A stretch of DNA of 64,000 bases from Mycolicibacterium lacusdiani. Lineage in GTDB: Bacteria; Actinomycetota; Actinomycetes; Mycobacteriales; Mycobacteriaceae. The stretch is taken from NCBI RefSeq assembly GCF_021916785.1, contig NZ_JAKCFC010000009.1, forward strand, positions 176,913 through 240,912. Reading direction: 5' to 3'. The notes beneath the pieces were generated by a model that searched no databases, was not told where the DNA came from, and saw nothing but the letters and a program-made list of their open reading frames with translations. The first letter of the stretch is position 1, and every line of letters starts with the position of its first letter. This document shows, in pieces, positions 25,191 through 33,570 of this stretch. Made by a program: the position numbers and the translations under genes.

Positions 25191-25964
25191 CTACTGCGCC
25201 AGGAAGCCGCCGTCGACGGGCAGCACGGCCCCGGTGATGAACGAGGCTTCATCCGATGCGAGGAAGGCGATCGCACGTGCCACCTCGGCCGGTTCGCCGA
25301 GTCGGCCCATCGGGTGCATGCGCTCGATATCGGCCAGGTATTCCGCGCCGCCCGGTTCGTCCCGGAGGCGGCTGACCCGCTCGGTTCGGATCGTTCCTGG
25401 CGCAACGGCATTCACCCTGATCCCGCGGTCGGCCCACTCGACCGCCAGGTGCATGGTGAGCCCGGTGGCGACGAACTTCGCAGGGCCGTAGGCCGCCTGC
25501 CGCTTCTGCCCGGCCAGCCCCGAGATCGACGACAGGCACACGATGGCACCGCCACCGGTCGGCAGCATCGACTCGATCGCGAACTTGCACGTGAGGAACA
25601 TGCCGCGCCCGTCGATGGCCATGACCTGATCCCAGTCGGCGGTCGTCATCTCCATCGCGTCGCCGAGCGGGATGATCCCGGCATTGGCGACCAGTACGTC
25701 GAGTCGCCCGAAGCGTTCGGCTGCCGCTGCGATCATCCGGCGCGCGTCATCCTCGACGGAGACGTCGCCGACGACCGTCTCGACCTCTGCTCCACCGCGG
25801 CGCAGTTCGTCGGCCAGCGCGAGCAGCGGGTCGCCTTGGATGTCGGTGAGGACCAGCCGTGCGCCTTCGCGCGCGAAGAGTTCGGCGGTCGCCCGACCGA
25901 TGCCCATCGCCGCGCCGGTGACCACCGCCGACTTCCCGCGGAGGCGGTCGTTTCCCTGGGCCAT
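25191..25964 (-). CDS. SDR family NAD(P)-dependent oxidoreductase
   Basis: 257 aa classical short-chain dehydrogenase. TGAAMGIG cofactor loop at residues 16-23, the Asp of VLTDIQ near 39 (NAD preference), NAGI near 91, active-site Ser/Tyr/Lys in SSISGLAG and AAYGPAKF, and the C-terminal ITGAVLPVDGGFLAQ typical of FabG-like enzymes. Substrate unknown. Probably corresponds to the SDR next to the thyA region in other mycobacteria (Rv2766c-like), by recollection only. Confidence 0.88.
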   Translation of the reverse strand: MAQGNDRLRGKSAVVTGAAMGIGRATAELFAREGARLVLTDIQGDPLLALADELRRGGAEVETVVGDVSVEDDARRMIAAAAERFGRLDVLVANAGIIPLGDAMEMTTADWDQVMAIDGRGMFLTCKFAIESMLPTGGGAIVCLSSISGLAGQKRQAAYGPAKFVATGLTMHLAVEWADRGIRVNAVAPGTIRTERVSRLRDEPGGAEYLADIERMHPMGRLGEPAEVARAIAFLASDEASFITGAVLPVDGGFLAQ

Positions 25965-26066
25965 GCGTCCTCCGATGGGACTCGTCGGTACTGCGTCGAC
26001 CGTTGGTGGCCGACGACCTCGACGTGAACAGTCCCCTAGATCACGGGGTCCGGTAGCGGGAATCGC

Positions 26067-26519
26067 TCAACCCATCAGCGCGGCGGCGACCGTCGCACCG
26101 AGGTTCCAGCACGCGTCGACGTCCGGCTTGGCCGGCTTGCCCGAGACCACGACGGTCTCCGCCGCCTTCACCCAGCCCAGCCCGGCGGTGATGCCGTCGA
26201 TCGCGCGCTGCGCTCCCTCGGTTCCCTCGTTGCCGTGCATGAAGACGCCGAACGGTCGCCCTCGGGTCGAGTCGAGCAGCTGGTAGTACGACTGGTCGAA
26301 GGCGTGCTTGAGCGCACCGCTGAGATACCCGAGGTTGACCGGGGTGCCCAGCACGTAGCCGTCGGCCTGCAGCATCTCGACCGGGGAGACCGTCAGCGCC
26401 GGCCGCCGGAGCACCTCGACGCCCTCGATCTCGGGGTCGGTCGCCCCGGCCACCACGGCCTCGAACATCTCCGCGCAGTGCGGCGACGGCGTGTGATGGA
26501 CGATCAGCAGCGTCTTCAC
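26067..26519 (-). CDS. Flavodoxin/NAD(P)H-dependent FMN reductase-like protein
   Basis: 150 aa; flavodoxin-like fold. LLIVHHTPSPHC at the N-terminus replaces the usual T-x-S-x-S-x-T phosphate loop, DGYVLGTPVNLGYLSGALKHAFD (split, about 53-75) is the FMN-contact loop and GVFMHGNEGTEGAQ follows. Likely binds FMN and reduces quinones or flavins. The start overlaps the stop of the next gene (26516-26519). Conserved in order with dapB in mycobacteria (Rv2771c-like). Confidence 0.82.
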   Translation of the reverse strand: MKTLLIVHHTPSPHCAEMFEAVVAGATDPEIEGVEVLRRPALTVSPVEMLQADGYVLGTPVNLGYLSGALKHAFDQSYYQLLDSTRGRPFGVFMHGNEGTEGAQRAIDGITAGLGWVKAAETVVVSGKPAKPDVDACWNLGATVAAALMG

Positions 26520-26983
26520 CCGCGCTGCTCCAGCTCGACGGCCTTCTTCATCGTCTCGCGTGCCCGCCCCCGGTCACCGGCGTAGTCGTACGCCCTCGCC
26601 AGCCGGTACCAGCGGCGCCAGTCGTCCGGCTCGGCCTCGACCTCTGCTCTGACCTCCTGGAAGAGGGCGTCGGCGGCCTCGCGCTCGATGCGTCCCGAGG
26701 GCCTACGTGGCAGGTCGGTCACGTCCAGTTCGAGACCCTGCTCGCGGGCCCGACGGGCGAGGCGCTGATGCGCCAACCCGGCACGCAACGTGGCCACCAT
26801 CGCCCACAGCCCGACGATGGGCATGAGTAGCACCGCCGCGCCGAGACCGACGGCCGCCAGTTCGCCCGAGGCGATCAGCTCGACGGCGGTGCGCCCCAGC
26901 AGCACGAAGTACGTCAGCAGCGCCAGACACATGAGTCCGATCAGGATCTGGATGCGCAGCGCGCGGGCTCCGTCGGAACTCAC
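26516..26983 (-). CDS. Conserved membrane protein with C-terminal TPR-like segment
   Basis: 155 aa: two transmembrane helices (about 10-30 and 42-65), then a basic cytoplasmic region and one TPR-like helix pair near the C-terminus (DDWRRWYRLARAYDYAGDRG then RETMKKAVELE). Starts 3 bp after dapB ends and overlaps the flavodoxin-like gene by 4 nt, so dapB and these two form an operon, as in M. tuberculosis (Rv2773c-Rv2771c by recollection). Function unknown. Confidence 0.82.
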   Translation of the reverse strand: MSSDGARALRIQILIGLMCLALLTYFVLLGRTAVELIASGELAAVGLGAAVLLMPIVGLWAMVATLRAGLAHQRLARRAREQGLELDVTDLPRRPSGRIEREAADALFQEVRAEVEAEPDDWRRWYRLARAYDYAGDRGRARETMKKAVELEQRG

Positions 26984-26986
26984 GGG

Positions 26987-27721
26987 CTAGAGATCCAGCA
27001 GGGGCTCGATGCCCACGGTCAGCCCCGGACGTTCCGCAACGTGCCGGACGGCGAGCAGGACGCCGGGAACGAACGACGTGCGGTCGATGCTGTCGTGCCG
27101 GATCGTCAAGGTCTCCCCCTGCGTGCCGAACAGCACCTCCTGGTGCGCGACCAGACCCGCCAGCCGCACCGAGTGCACGCGCACCCCGTCGACGTCGGCG
27201 CCGCGTGCGCCGTCGATTCCCGTACTCGTCGCATCGGGGCTGAGCGGCAACCCCTTTCGTGCTTCGGCGATCAATCGCGCCGTCCGTGCGGCGGTACCCG
27301 ACGGGGCGTCGGCCTTGTGCGGGTGGTGGAGTTCGACGACCTCCACGGATTCGAAGAACCGCGCGGCCTGCTTGGCGAACTGCATCGACAACACGGCCCC
27401 GATCGCGAAGTTCGGCGCGATGAGCACGGCGGCGTCGGGCTTGGCCGACAACCACTCCCGAACCTGCGCGATCCGCTCGTCGGTGAATCCCGTGGTGCCG
27501 ACGACGGCGTGAATGCCGTTCTCGATGAGGAACTTCAGGTTGTCCATCACGACGCTCGGATGGGTGAAGTCGACGACGACCTGGGTGTCGGTGTCGGTGA
27601 ACAGGCTCAGGGCGTCGCCGGCGTCGACCCCGGCCGTGAACGTCAGGTCGTCGGCCGCCTCGACGCCCTCGACGATCGTCGCCCCGACCTTGCCCTTTGC
27701 GCCAAGCACACCCACTCGCAT
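26987..27721 (-). CDS. dapB: 4-hydroxy-tetrahydrodipicolinate reductase
   Basis: 244 aa. N-terminal NAD(P) loop VGVLGAKGKVGATI (residues 3-16), VVDFTHPSVV near 50, VVGTTGFTDE near 74, ELHHPHKADAPSGTA (catalytic His and Lys, about 131-145) and the C-terminal AVRHVAERPGLTVGIEPLLDL typical of mycobacterial DapB. Second step of the diaminopimelate/lysine branch. First gene of a three-gene operon. ATG at 27721. Confidence 0.96.
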   Translation of the reverse strand: MRVGVLGAKGKVGATIVEGVEAADDLTFTAGVDAGDALSLFTDTDTQVVVDFTHPSVVMDNLKFLIENGIHAVVGTTGFTDERIAQVREWLSAKPDAAVLIAPNFAIGAVLSMQFAKQAARFFESVEVVELHHPHKADAPSGTAARTARLIAEARKGLPLSPDATSTGIDGARGADVDGVRVHSVRLAGLVAHQEVLFGTQGETLTIRHDSIDRTSFVPGVLLAVRHVAERPGLTVGIEPLLDL

Positions 27722-27808
27722 GGGTGGCAGCCTAGTCGGCGGGCTCTACCGCACACCGCGACGGCCGAACGGCCGCGGGAGCGCGGTGGCCCGCCCTACC
27801 ATCAGCCC

Positions 27809-28723
27809 ATGCACGGGTTCAAGATCCTCATCACCGGCCCGACCGGTCAGGTCGCCGCCCCGATCGCACGTGCGCTGGCCGCCGACAACGAGGTGTGGGG
27901 CATCGCCCGGTTCACCGATTCGGCAGCCCGCGCAGCACTCGAACGGGACGGAATACGTTGCGAGAGGGTCAATCTCGCCGCCGGCAACTTCGCCGGAATA
28001 CCGTCCGACTTCGACTACGTGCTGAACCTCGCGGTGGCCAAGAGTGGACGCTGGAACAAGGACCTCGCCGCCAACGCGGAGTCCGTCGGGCTGCTCATGG
28101 CGCACTGCCCCGACGCGAAGGCGTTCCTGCACTGCTCGTCGGCCGCGGTGTACGACCCACCGAACGACGATCCGCGCACCGAGGACACCGCGCTCGGCGA
28201 CAACCACAAGTCGCTGTTCCCGACGTACTCGATATCGAAGATCGCCGGTGAGGTGGTCGCGCGGACGATGGCCCGCGCCCTTGGCGTACCCACGACCATC
28301 GCCCGGCTCAACGTCCCCTACGGCGACAACGGTGGCTGGCCGTACTTCCAGATGGAGATGATGCTTTCCGACCTGCCGATCCCGGTCCCACCGGGCGGGC
28401 CGGCGCGCTACAACCCGATCCACGACGACGACGTCATCGCGATGCTGCCGAAACTGCTCGACGCGGCGTCGGTGCCGGCGACCACCGTCAACTGGTGCGG
28501 CGAGCAGACGGTCAGCATCCAGGAGTGGTGCTCCTACATCGGCTCGCTGATCGGCCGCGAGCCCACCTTCGAGGTCAGCGACGACGCACTGCGCGGCGGA
28601 CCCACCGACAGCACCCGATTGCGCGAGATCGCAGGCAGCAGCACCGTCGACTGGCGCGACGGCATTCGCCGCATGGTGACGCAGTTCCACCCCGAGTTGG
28701 TCGCAGCAGCCGCACCAAGCTGA
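27809..28723 (+). CDS. NAD-dependent epimerase/dehydratase family protein
   Basis: 304 aa extended SDR. ILITGPTGQVAAPIARALA at the N-terminus (Rossmann loop TGPTGQVA), LHCSSAAVYDPP and the active-site YSISKIAGE (Tyr/Lys) near 140, and ARLNVPYGDNGGWPYF in the substrate region. TACCAT ends 6 nt before the ATG, so the transcript may be leaderless. Divergent from dapB. Substrate, likely a sugar nucleotide or steroid-like compound, not predictable. Confidence 0.86.
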   Translation: MHGFKILITGPTGQVAAPIARALAADNEVWGIARFTDSAARAALERDGIRCERVNLAAGNFAGIPSDFDYVLNLAVAKSGRWNKDLAANAESVGLLMAHCPDAKAFLHCSSAAVYDPPNDDPRTEDTALGDNHKSLFPTYSISKIAGEVVARTMARALGVPTTIARLNVPYGDNGGWPYFQMEMMLSDLPIPVPPGGPARYNPIHDDDVIAMLPKLLDAASVPATTVNWCGEQTVSIQEWCSYIGSLIGREPTFEVSDDALRGGPTDSTRLREIAGSSTVDWRDGIRRMVTQFHPELVAAAAPS

Positions 28724-28735
28724 GTGTCTTACTTC

Positions 28736-28797
28736 CGCGAGCGTGCGTGTCTGCGGGCGACACGCCGGGCGGAAACCCGAGTTTGCGCACCCTCGCG
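28736..28797 (+). repeat. Intergenic inverted repeats (possible terminator)
   Basis: Outer arms CGCGAGCGTGCG (28736-28747) and CGCACCCTCGCG (28786-28797) pair at 11 of 12 positions. An alternative inner hairpin has perfect 7-bp arms GCGTGTC/GACACGC (28745-28751, 28759-28765). Located just after the epimerase gene; a GAGCGTGC-type stem is also found at other gene ends of mycobacteria. Confidence 0.45.
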
Positions 28798-28864
28798 CGG
28801 GGATCGAAATCTCATGCGTCACAACGGTTCCAGGCTCAACAGGCTGGCGTCACTTGTCGGACCC

Positions 28865-28880
28865 TCGCACTAGTGTTCGA
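28865..28880 (+). promoter_or_regulatory. SOS (LexA) box overlapping the -10 region
   Basis: TCGCACTAGTGTTCGA differs at one position from the mycobacterial LexA consensus TCGAAC-N4-GTTCGA. It overlaps a TAGTGT -10 box (28871-28876) that ends 7 nt before the ATG of the 13E12-family gene. Confidence 0.6.
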
Positions 28881-28883
28881 TGC

Positions 28884-30257
28884 ATGGCACCCAGTCTGGT
28901 CGACGCGGCAGCAGCGTTGCGTGCTGCGGTGGCTGACCTGATCGCCGCCGACACCGACGCCGCGAGCGCCGCGGAGTTACTGGCCGCGATGGACGACGTC
29001 GAATCGGTGCGGCGGGTGCTGCCGGTGACCGAACACCGCATCGTCAACCGACTCTCCGCCGAAACCAACCCGCTGGACTACGGCGCCACCACGATGAGCA
29101 AGCTGGTGGCGTTCCGGCTGCGGATCAGCAGCACCGAAGCCAGCCGGCGCCTCGCCGAAGCCAAGGACCTCGGCCCCCGCCGCACCCTGATCGGTGAACC
29201 CCTAACTCCGGTGCTGGCGCTGACCGCAGCAGCTCAAGCCGACGGGGCGATCAACGCCGAACACCTGAAGATCATCCGCGGGTTCTTCGCCGGATTGCCC
29301 GATCACGTCGACGTCCAAGCCCGCCTGGGCGCCGAAAGAGATTTGGTCCGGGTGGCCCGCGAACACGGCCCCGACGGTCTGCGCGAGGCCGTCAAACTGC
29401 TGCTGGCCCTGCTCCATCCCGACGGGAACCTCAGCGACGAGGAACGCAAACGCCGCCGCGGTGTCACCATCGGCAAGCAACAAGCCGACGGCATGAGCCC
29501 GGTCAGCGGCTACCTCACCCCAGAAGCCCGCGCCACGTTCGAAGCGCTACTCGCGAAGTTGGCGGCACCGGGGATGTGCAACCCCGACGACGACACCCCC
29601 ACGGTCGAAGGGGACCCGGAGGAAGAGACCGTCGAACGCGACACCCGCACCCCGGCCCAACGCAACCACGATGCCCTCGTCGCGATGGGCCGCATGGTCC
29701 TGTGCTCGGGAAAGCTGGGTCAGCTCAACGGTCTCCCGGTGACGGTCATCGTGTCCACCACGCTGCAGGACCTCGAATCCGCCGCAGGTCGCCCCGCGGT
29801 CACCGCCGGCGGCAGCCTGTTGCCGATGCCCGACCTGATCCGCATGGCATCCCATGCCCATCACTATCTGGCGGTGTTCGACGGTCACACCGGCCAGGCA
29901 CTGCACCTGGGCCGCACGCGCCGGTGCGCCAACCCCGCGCAACGGATCGTGCTGCATGCTCGCGACCGCGGCTGCACCCGGCCGGGCTGCATGGTCGACG
30001 GGTATCACTCCCAGGTGCATCACGCGGTGGCGGACTGGAAGCACGACGGCCAGACCAACGTCGATGAACTCGCCTTTGCCTGCGGACCCGACAATCGGAT
30101 GATCGAGACCACCGGCTGGAGGACCCGCAAACGCAACGACGGCAAGACCGAATGGGTACCGCCACCACGACTCGACACCGGCCAAGCCCGCGTCAACGAC
30201 CTCCACCACCCCGAACGACTACTACGCCCACCCGACGAAGACGACGACCCCGTCTAG
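28884..30257 (+). CDS. 13E12 repeat family protein: DUF222 domain plus HNH endonuclease domain
   Basis: 457 aa from ATG 28884 (leaderless layout; the frame stays open upstream to 28743 but that part shows no family resemblance). Residues about 30-330 are the DUF222/13E12 helical domain, with RRVLPVTEHRIVNRLSAET, ISSTEASRRLAEAKDLGPRR and AQADGAINAEHLKIIRGFF. An HNH nuclease domain follows: CTRPGCMVDGYHSQVHHAVADW has the Cys pair and His-His (kept here to motif level, about 376-397), then NVDELAFACGPDNRM. The family occurs in many copies in mycobacteria and is DNA-damage inducible in M. tuberculosis, which fits the SOS box. Target unknown. Confidence 0.88.
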   Translation: MAPSLVDAAAALRAAVADLIAADTDAASAAELLAAMDDVESVRRVLPVTEHRIVNRLSAETNPLDYGATTMSKLVAFRLRISSTEASRRLAEAKDLGPRRTLIGEPLTPVLALTAAAQADGAINAEHLKIIRGFFAGLPDHVDVQARLGAERDLVRVAREHGPDGLREAVKLLLALLHPDGNLSDEERKRRRGVTIGKQQADGMSPVSGYLTPEARATFEALLAKLAAPGMCNPDDDTPTVEGDPEEETVERDTRTPAQRNHDALVAMGRMVLCSGKLGQLNGLPVTVIVSTTLQDLESAAGRPAVTAGGSLLPMPDLIRMASHAHHYLAVFDGHTGQALHLGRTRRCANPAQRIVLHARDRGCTRPGCMVDGYHSQVHHAVADWKHDGQTNVDELAFACGPDNRMIETTGWRTRKRNDGKTEWVPPPRLDTGQARVNDLHHPERLLRPPDEDDDPV

Positions 30258-30269
30258 CGGTCGATCGCG

Positions 30270-31184
30270 CTAGCCGCCTTCGAGCTTCGCCAGCGCCTTC
30301 TCGGCCGCGGCGAGGGCAGTGTCGGCGGCCTCTACGCGCTCCGCCGCGTCACCCGCCGAGCGCTGAGCCGCCTTGAGATCCTCGTCGGCGGCGTCCACCT
30401 CGCGCTCGGCGGCGTGCAGGGACTCGAGCAGTTTCTCGTAGCGGCGTCGGGCGCTCGCCAGCGTGGCCTTGACGTCGTCGACGGCATCGGCAGCCTTGCC
30501 CTGAGCAGCTCTGGCCGCCTTGGCCTCCGACTCGGCGCGGTCACGATTCCGGCGGGCCGCACGCAGTTCAGCCGGATTCGGCTTCGGCGCAGCGGGTTTC
30601 GCGGCCGGCTTTCGGCTCGACGGAGCAGTCTTCGACGCCGCAGACTTCGACGGAGCAGCCGTGGAGCCACCCTTCGCCCGCGACGCAGCCGCAGCCTCCG
30701 GCACACCCGCCGCGAAGCCGCCGAAGTCACCGAACCCCGAGAACTGTTCGGCCTTGGCCAGCCGACCCAGCCGCTCGGCCACCTCCGGATCGGCGATCGC
30801 CGCCTGCAGCGTGTTGGTGACGTCGTCACGCATGGCAGCCGACGGGTCAGCCTGATCTGCGGCGTCGAAGGCACTACGGACGAGTTCGTGCACCAGCTTG
30901 CGCTGCGCGGTCGTGAGTTCCCGGATGCGCGGCCCGTCCATCTCGGCATGCGCGGCGCGCAGCCCCTCACTCAGGTCGGACAACCGCGTCCGCGCACTCG
31001 GGTCGGCCCTGACGAGCTGGTTCACCACCCAGGCCGCGGCCGTCGGCTTGCGAGCCGCCGCGATCGCCTTGGCGTCGTCTGCGTCGCCGCGCTTCTTGGC
31101 TGCCGCCGCCAGCTCCTTGCGTCGGGCCGTGAACTCCTCGGGCGCAACGCCATAGAGATCGTCGAGGTCGTCGTCGAGGCTCAT
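30270..31184 (-). CDS. Ala/Lys-rich coiled-coil protein of unknown function
   Basis: 304 aa; ATG at 31184. N-terminal helical region with DLDDLYGVAPEEFTARRKEL and KPTAAAWVVNQLVRADP (about 45-61), a low-complexity Ala/Pro/Lys/Ser linker (about 160-205), then a long coiled coil to the C-terminus (NRDRAESEAKAARAAQGKAA ... AADTALAAAEKALAKLEGG). No enzyme motif. Proteins of this layout recur in actinobacteria without assigned role. Convergent with the 13E12 gene (12-bp gap), 19 bp downstream of the Lrp-type gene. Confidence 0.72.
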   Translation of the reverse strand: MSLDDDLDDLYGVAPEEFTARRKELAAAAKKRGDADDAKAIAAARKPTAAAWVVNQLVRADPSARTRLSDLSEGLRAAHAEMDGPRIRELTTAQRKLVHELVRSAFDAADQADPSAAMRDDVTNTLQAAIADPEVAERLGRLAKAEQFSGFGDFGGFAAGVPEAAAASRAKGGSTAAPSKSAASKTAPSSRKPAAKPAAPKPNPAELRAARRNRDRAESEAKAARAAQGKAADAVDDVKATLASARRRYEKLLESLHAAEREVDAADEDLKAAQRSAGDAAERVEAADTALAAAEKALAKLEGG

Positions 31185-31203
31185 AGCCGCCCCACCGGAG
31201 ACC

Positions 31204-31719
31204 TCACAGCGGTGACGCCCCACGCAGATGCTCGAAGATCAGCGACGTCTGGGTCCCCGCGACGTCCGCATCGGCGTTCAGGTACTGCACCACGAACGAC
31301 CGGAGGTCGTCGGTGTCGCGCGCCGCGACGTGAAGGATGAAGTCGTCGTTTCCGGCCAGGAAGTAGACGTCCATCACCTGGGGCCGTCGACGGATGTTCT
31401 GAATGAACTGGTCGATCTTCCCGCGCGCGCTCGACTGCAGGCTCACCGAGATCATCGCCTGCAGCGACAGCCCGATCGCCGCTGGATCGATGTCGGCGTA
31501 GAACCCGCGGATCACGCCCATCTCCTGCAGACGGCGGACCCGCCCGTGGCACGTCGACGCCGCGATGCCCACCAGGTCGGCCAACGCGCTGTTCGACATC
31601 CTGGCGTCGGCATGCAGGGCGGTGAGGATCCGGCGGTCGACGTCGTCGAGGCCGACGGGCCGAACATTCTTCGAAGCGGATGGCGCGTCAGGAAGCAGAT
31701 CCGACGATCGTGGCGTCAT
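31204..31719 (-). CDS. Lrp/AsnC family transcriptional regulator (AldR-like)
   Basis: 171 aa. N-terminal HTH (LDDVDRRILTALHADARMSN then LADLVGIAASTCHGRVRRLQ, about 23-65) followed by a RAM/AsnC ligand-binding domain (VMDVYFLAGNDDFILHVAAR). Divergent from ald, as Rv2779c is from ald in M. tuberculosis, where this regulator responds to amino acids and controls ald. That role is transferred by position and family. Confidence 0.92.
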   Translation of the reverse strand: MTPRSSDLLPDAPSASKNVRPVGLDDVDRRILTALHADARMSNSALADLVGIAASTCHGRVRRLQEMGVIRGFYADIDPAAIGLSLQAMISVSLQSSARGKIDQFIQNIRRRPQVMDVYFLAGNDDFILHVAARDTDDLRSFVVQYLNADADVAGTQTSLIFEHLRGASPL

Positions 31720-31812
31720 GAGATCAATCTAGCGAAGATCAGTCATCCTATTGTGTTGTTTCCGACGTTTCTTCACAATTTAGGAGAACGCATCGCCAAT
31801 CGAGGAGCAGAA
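31720..31812 (+). promoter_or_regulatory. AT-rich divergent promoter/regulatory region of ald and the Lrp-type gene
   Basis: 93-bp gap noticeably richer in A/T than its surroundings, with several GA-N-rich half sites (GATCAATC, GAAGATCAGTC), as expected for multiple Lrp/AldR dimers. GAGGAGCAGAA before the ald ATG is a good ribosome binding site. Exact sites cannot be fixed by eye. Confidence 0.5.
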
Positions 31813-32928
31813 ATGCGCGTCGGGATCCCCGCCGAGATCAAGAACAACGAGTACCGCGTCGCCATCACGCCGTCCGGTGTCGCGGAGCTGACCCACCGCG
31901 GTCACGACGTACTGGTGCAGGCGGGCGCGGGTGAAGGCTCCGCGATCTCCGATCAAGACTTCAAGGCAGCCGGCGCCCAGCTGATCGCCACCGCCGACCA
32001 GGTGTGGGCCGAGGCCGATCTGCTGCTCAAGGTCAAGGAACCGATCGAGGCCGAGTACGGCCGGATGCGCAAGGGCCAGACCCTCTTCACCTACCTGCAC
32101 CTCGCGGCCTCGCGGCCGTGCACCGACGCGCTGCTGGCATCGGGCACCACGTCCATCGCCTACGAGACCGTGCAGACCGCCGACCGCGCGCTGCCGCTGC
32201 TCGCACCCATGAGCGAGGTCGCCGGCCGGCTGTCCGCCCAGGTCGGCGCGTATCACCTGATGCGCACCCAGGGCGGCCGCGGCGTGCTGATGGGCGGCGT
32301 CCCCGGTGTTGCCCCGGCCAAGGTCGTCGTGATCGGCGGCGGAATGGCCGGCGACAACGCCGCCGCCGTCGCCTGGGGCATGGGCGCGCACGTCACCGTG
32401 TTCGACCTGAACGTCAACATCCTGCGCAAGATCGACGCCGAGTACGGCGGCGCCATCGAGACCCGCTACTCGTCGACGCTCGACCTCGAGGACGCCGTCA
32501 AGCAGGCCGACCTGGTGATCGGCGCGGTGCTGGTGCCCGGCGCCAAGGCGCCCAAGCTGGTCACCAATTCCACTGTCGCGCAGATGAAGTCGGGCGCGGT
32601 ACTGGTGGACATCGCGATCGACCAGGGTGGCTGCTTCGAGGACTCTCGGCCCACCACGCACGACGATCCCACGTTCACCGTGCACGACACCGTGTTCTAC
32701 TGCGTGGCCAACATGCCAGGGGCCGTTCCGCGGACGTCGACCTTCGCGCTCACTAACGCCACGATGCCCTACGTCCTCAAGCTCGCCGACAAGGGCTGGC
32801 AGGCCGCGTGCAAGGCCGATCCCGCACTGGCCAAGGGGCTCTCGACGCACGAAGGCGCGCTGCTGTCCGAGCAGGTGGCCGCGGACCTCGAGCTGCCCTT
32901 CACCGACCCAGCCGACGTGCTGGCCTAG
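31813..32928 (+). CDS. ald: Alanine dehydrogenase
   Basis: 371 aa, identical in length to mycobacterial Ald. Substrate residues Arg15, Lys75 (KVKEP) and His96 (YLHLAAS) are present; NAD-binding VIGGGMAGDNAAAVAWGMGA near 174-193; the IDQGGCFEDSRPTTHDDP region holds the catalytic Asp. Interconverts alanine with pyruvate and ammonia, and glyoxylate with glycine; induced by alanine and in low oxygen in known mycobacteria. Start chosen by length, GAGGAG and the conserved MRVGIPAEIKNNEYRVA. Confidence 0.97.
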   Translation: MRVGIPAEIKNNEYRVAITPSGVAELTHRGHDVLVQAGAGEGSAISDQDFKAAGAQLIATADQVWAEADLLLKVKEPIEAEYGRMRKGQTLFTYLHLAASRPCTDALLASGTTSIAYETVQTADRALPLLAPMSEVAGRLSAQVGAYHLMRTQGGRGVLMGGVPGVAPAKVVVIGGGMAGDNAAAVAWGMGAHVTVFDLNVNILRKIDAEYGGAIETRYSSTLDLEDAVKQADLVIGAVLVPGAKAPKLVTNSTVAQMKSGAVLVDIAIDQGGCFEDSRPTTHDDPTFTVHDTVFYCVANMPGAVPRTSTFALTNATMPYVLKLADKGWQAACKADPALAKGLSTHEGALLSEQVAADLELPFTDPADVLA

Positions 32929-32943
32929 TACCTTCCTCCCACT

Positions 32944-32977
32944 CGCCCGGTCGGCGCCTTCGGGCACCGGCCGGGCG
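32944..32977 (+). terminator. ald terminator: 15-bp hairpin with TTCG loop
   Basis: Left arm CGCCCGGTCGGCGCC, loop TTCG, right arm GGCACCGGCCGGGCG; 14 of 15 pairs including one G-T. Begins 16 bp after the ald stop. No U-tract follows, as is usual in mycobacteria. Confidence 0.7.
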
Positions 32978-32986
32978 ATGACCATT

Positions 32987-33002
32987 CTTGACACCCGTCA
33001 AG
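32987..33002 (+). promoter_or_regulatory. Perfect inverted repeat upstream of the DUF4334 gene
   Basis: CTTGACACCCGTCAAG, 6-bp arms and a 4-nt spacer, ending 4 bp before the GTG at 33007. Form and position suit an operator for a TetR-type regulator, but the regulator is not identified. Confidence 0.45.
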
Positions 33003-33006
33003 TATC

Positions 33007-33570
33007 GTGGAGGGCATGATCCTCGCCGACGTGCTGCCCGACGCGCCGACCACCACCGTCGACGCCCTCGCGATCTTCGACGCCGCCCCCGCCGTCGAGC
33101 CTGACTTCATGATCGGCACCTGGCACGGCGCCGAGATGCCAACCCGACACCCGCTCGACGGACTCCTCGCCGCCAGCGGATGGTGGGGCAAGCAGTTCGT
33201 CGACGGCGAGACCGTGCACCCGCTGCTGTTCCCCACCGCCGACGGTGCCGCACTGTGGGCGCTCAACCCGATGCTGGCGTTCGGAGGCATGGGCGTCGCG
33301 ACCAAGATCCCGGCCCTGAAGAACCGCAACTTCACCGGAGTCATCTCCGCACTCAAGCCGGTGCTCGGCACGTCGTCGCCCAAGGCCCGGCTGCGCACGA
33401 CGCGCTACCGCGGCGTCGACACCGCGACCATGGTGTACGACCAGTTGCCGATCAACGACGTGTTCCGGCGCCTCGACGACGAGACCGTGATCGGCGCGAT
33501 GGACCTGCGAGGCCTGCGCAACCCGTATTTCTTCGTCCTCCGGCGGGACGACTCACTGCGGCTGCGTTAA
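33007..33570 (+). CDS. GXWXG and DUF4334 domain protein
   Basis: 187 aa from GTG 33007 (ATG at 33016 is an alternative). N-terminal GXWXG motif in MIGTWHGAEMPTRHPLDGLL (about 36-55), then DUF4334 features: VTK-like segment ATKIPALKNRNF, TTRYRGVDTATMVYDQLPIN near 133-152 and the C-terminal GAMDLRGLRNPYFFVLRRD. The pair of domains occurs in actinobacteria and fungi, probably as a small ligand-binding fold. Function unknown. Convergent with bla (stops overlap by 4 bp). Confidence 0.82.
   Translation: MEGMILADVLPDAPTTTVDALAIFDAAPAVEPDFMIGTWHGAEMPTRHPLDGLLAASGWWGKQFVDGETVHPLLFPTADGAALWALNPMLAFGGMGVATKIPALKNRNFTGVISALKPVLGTSSPKARLRTTRYRGVDTATMVYDQLPINDVFRRLDDETVIGAMDLRGLRNPYFFVLRRDDSLRLR

Noticed and set aside
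28743..28883. Upstream extension of the 13E12-family gene
   Set aside because: It runs through intergenic inverted repeats, the SOS box and the -10 box; residues show no family resemblance.
28884..30257. 13E12-family gene as an active mobile element or homing endonuclease
   Set aside because: No flanking target duplications, intein or intron features; the family is a stable chromosomal paralogue group in mycobacteria.
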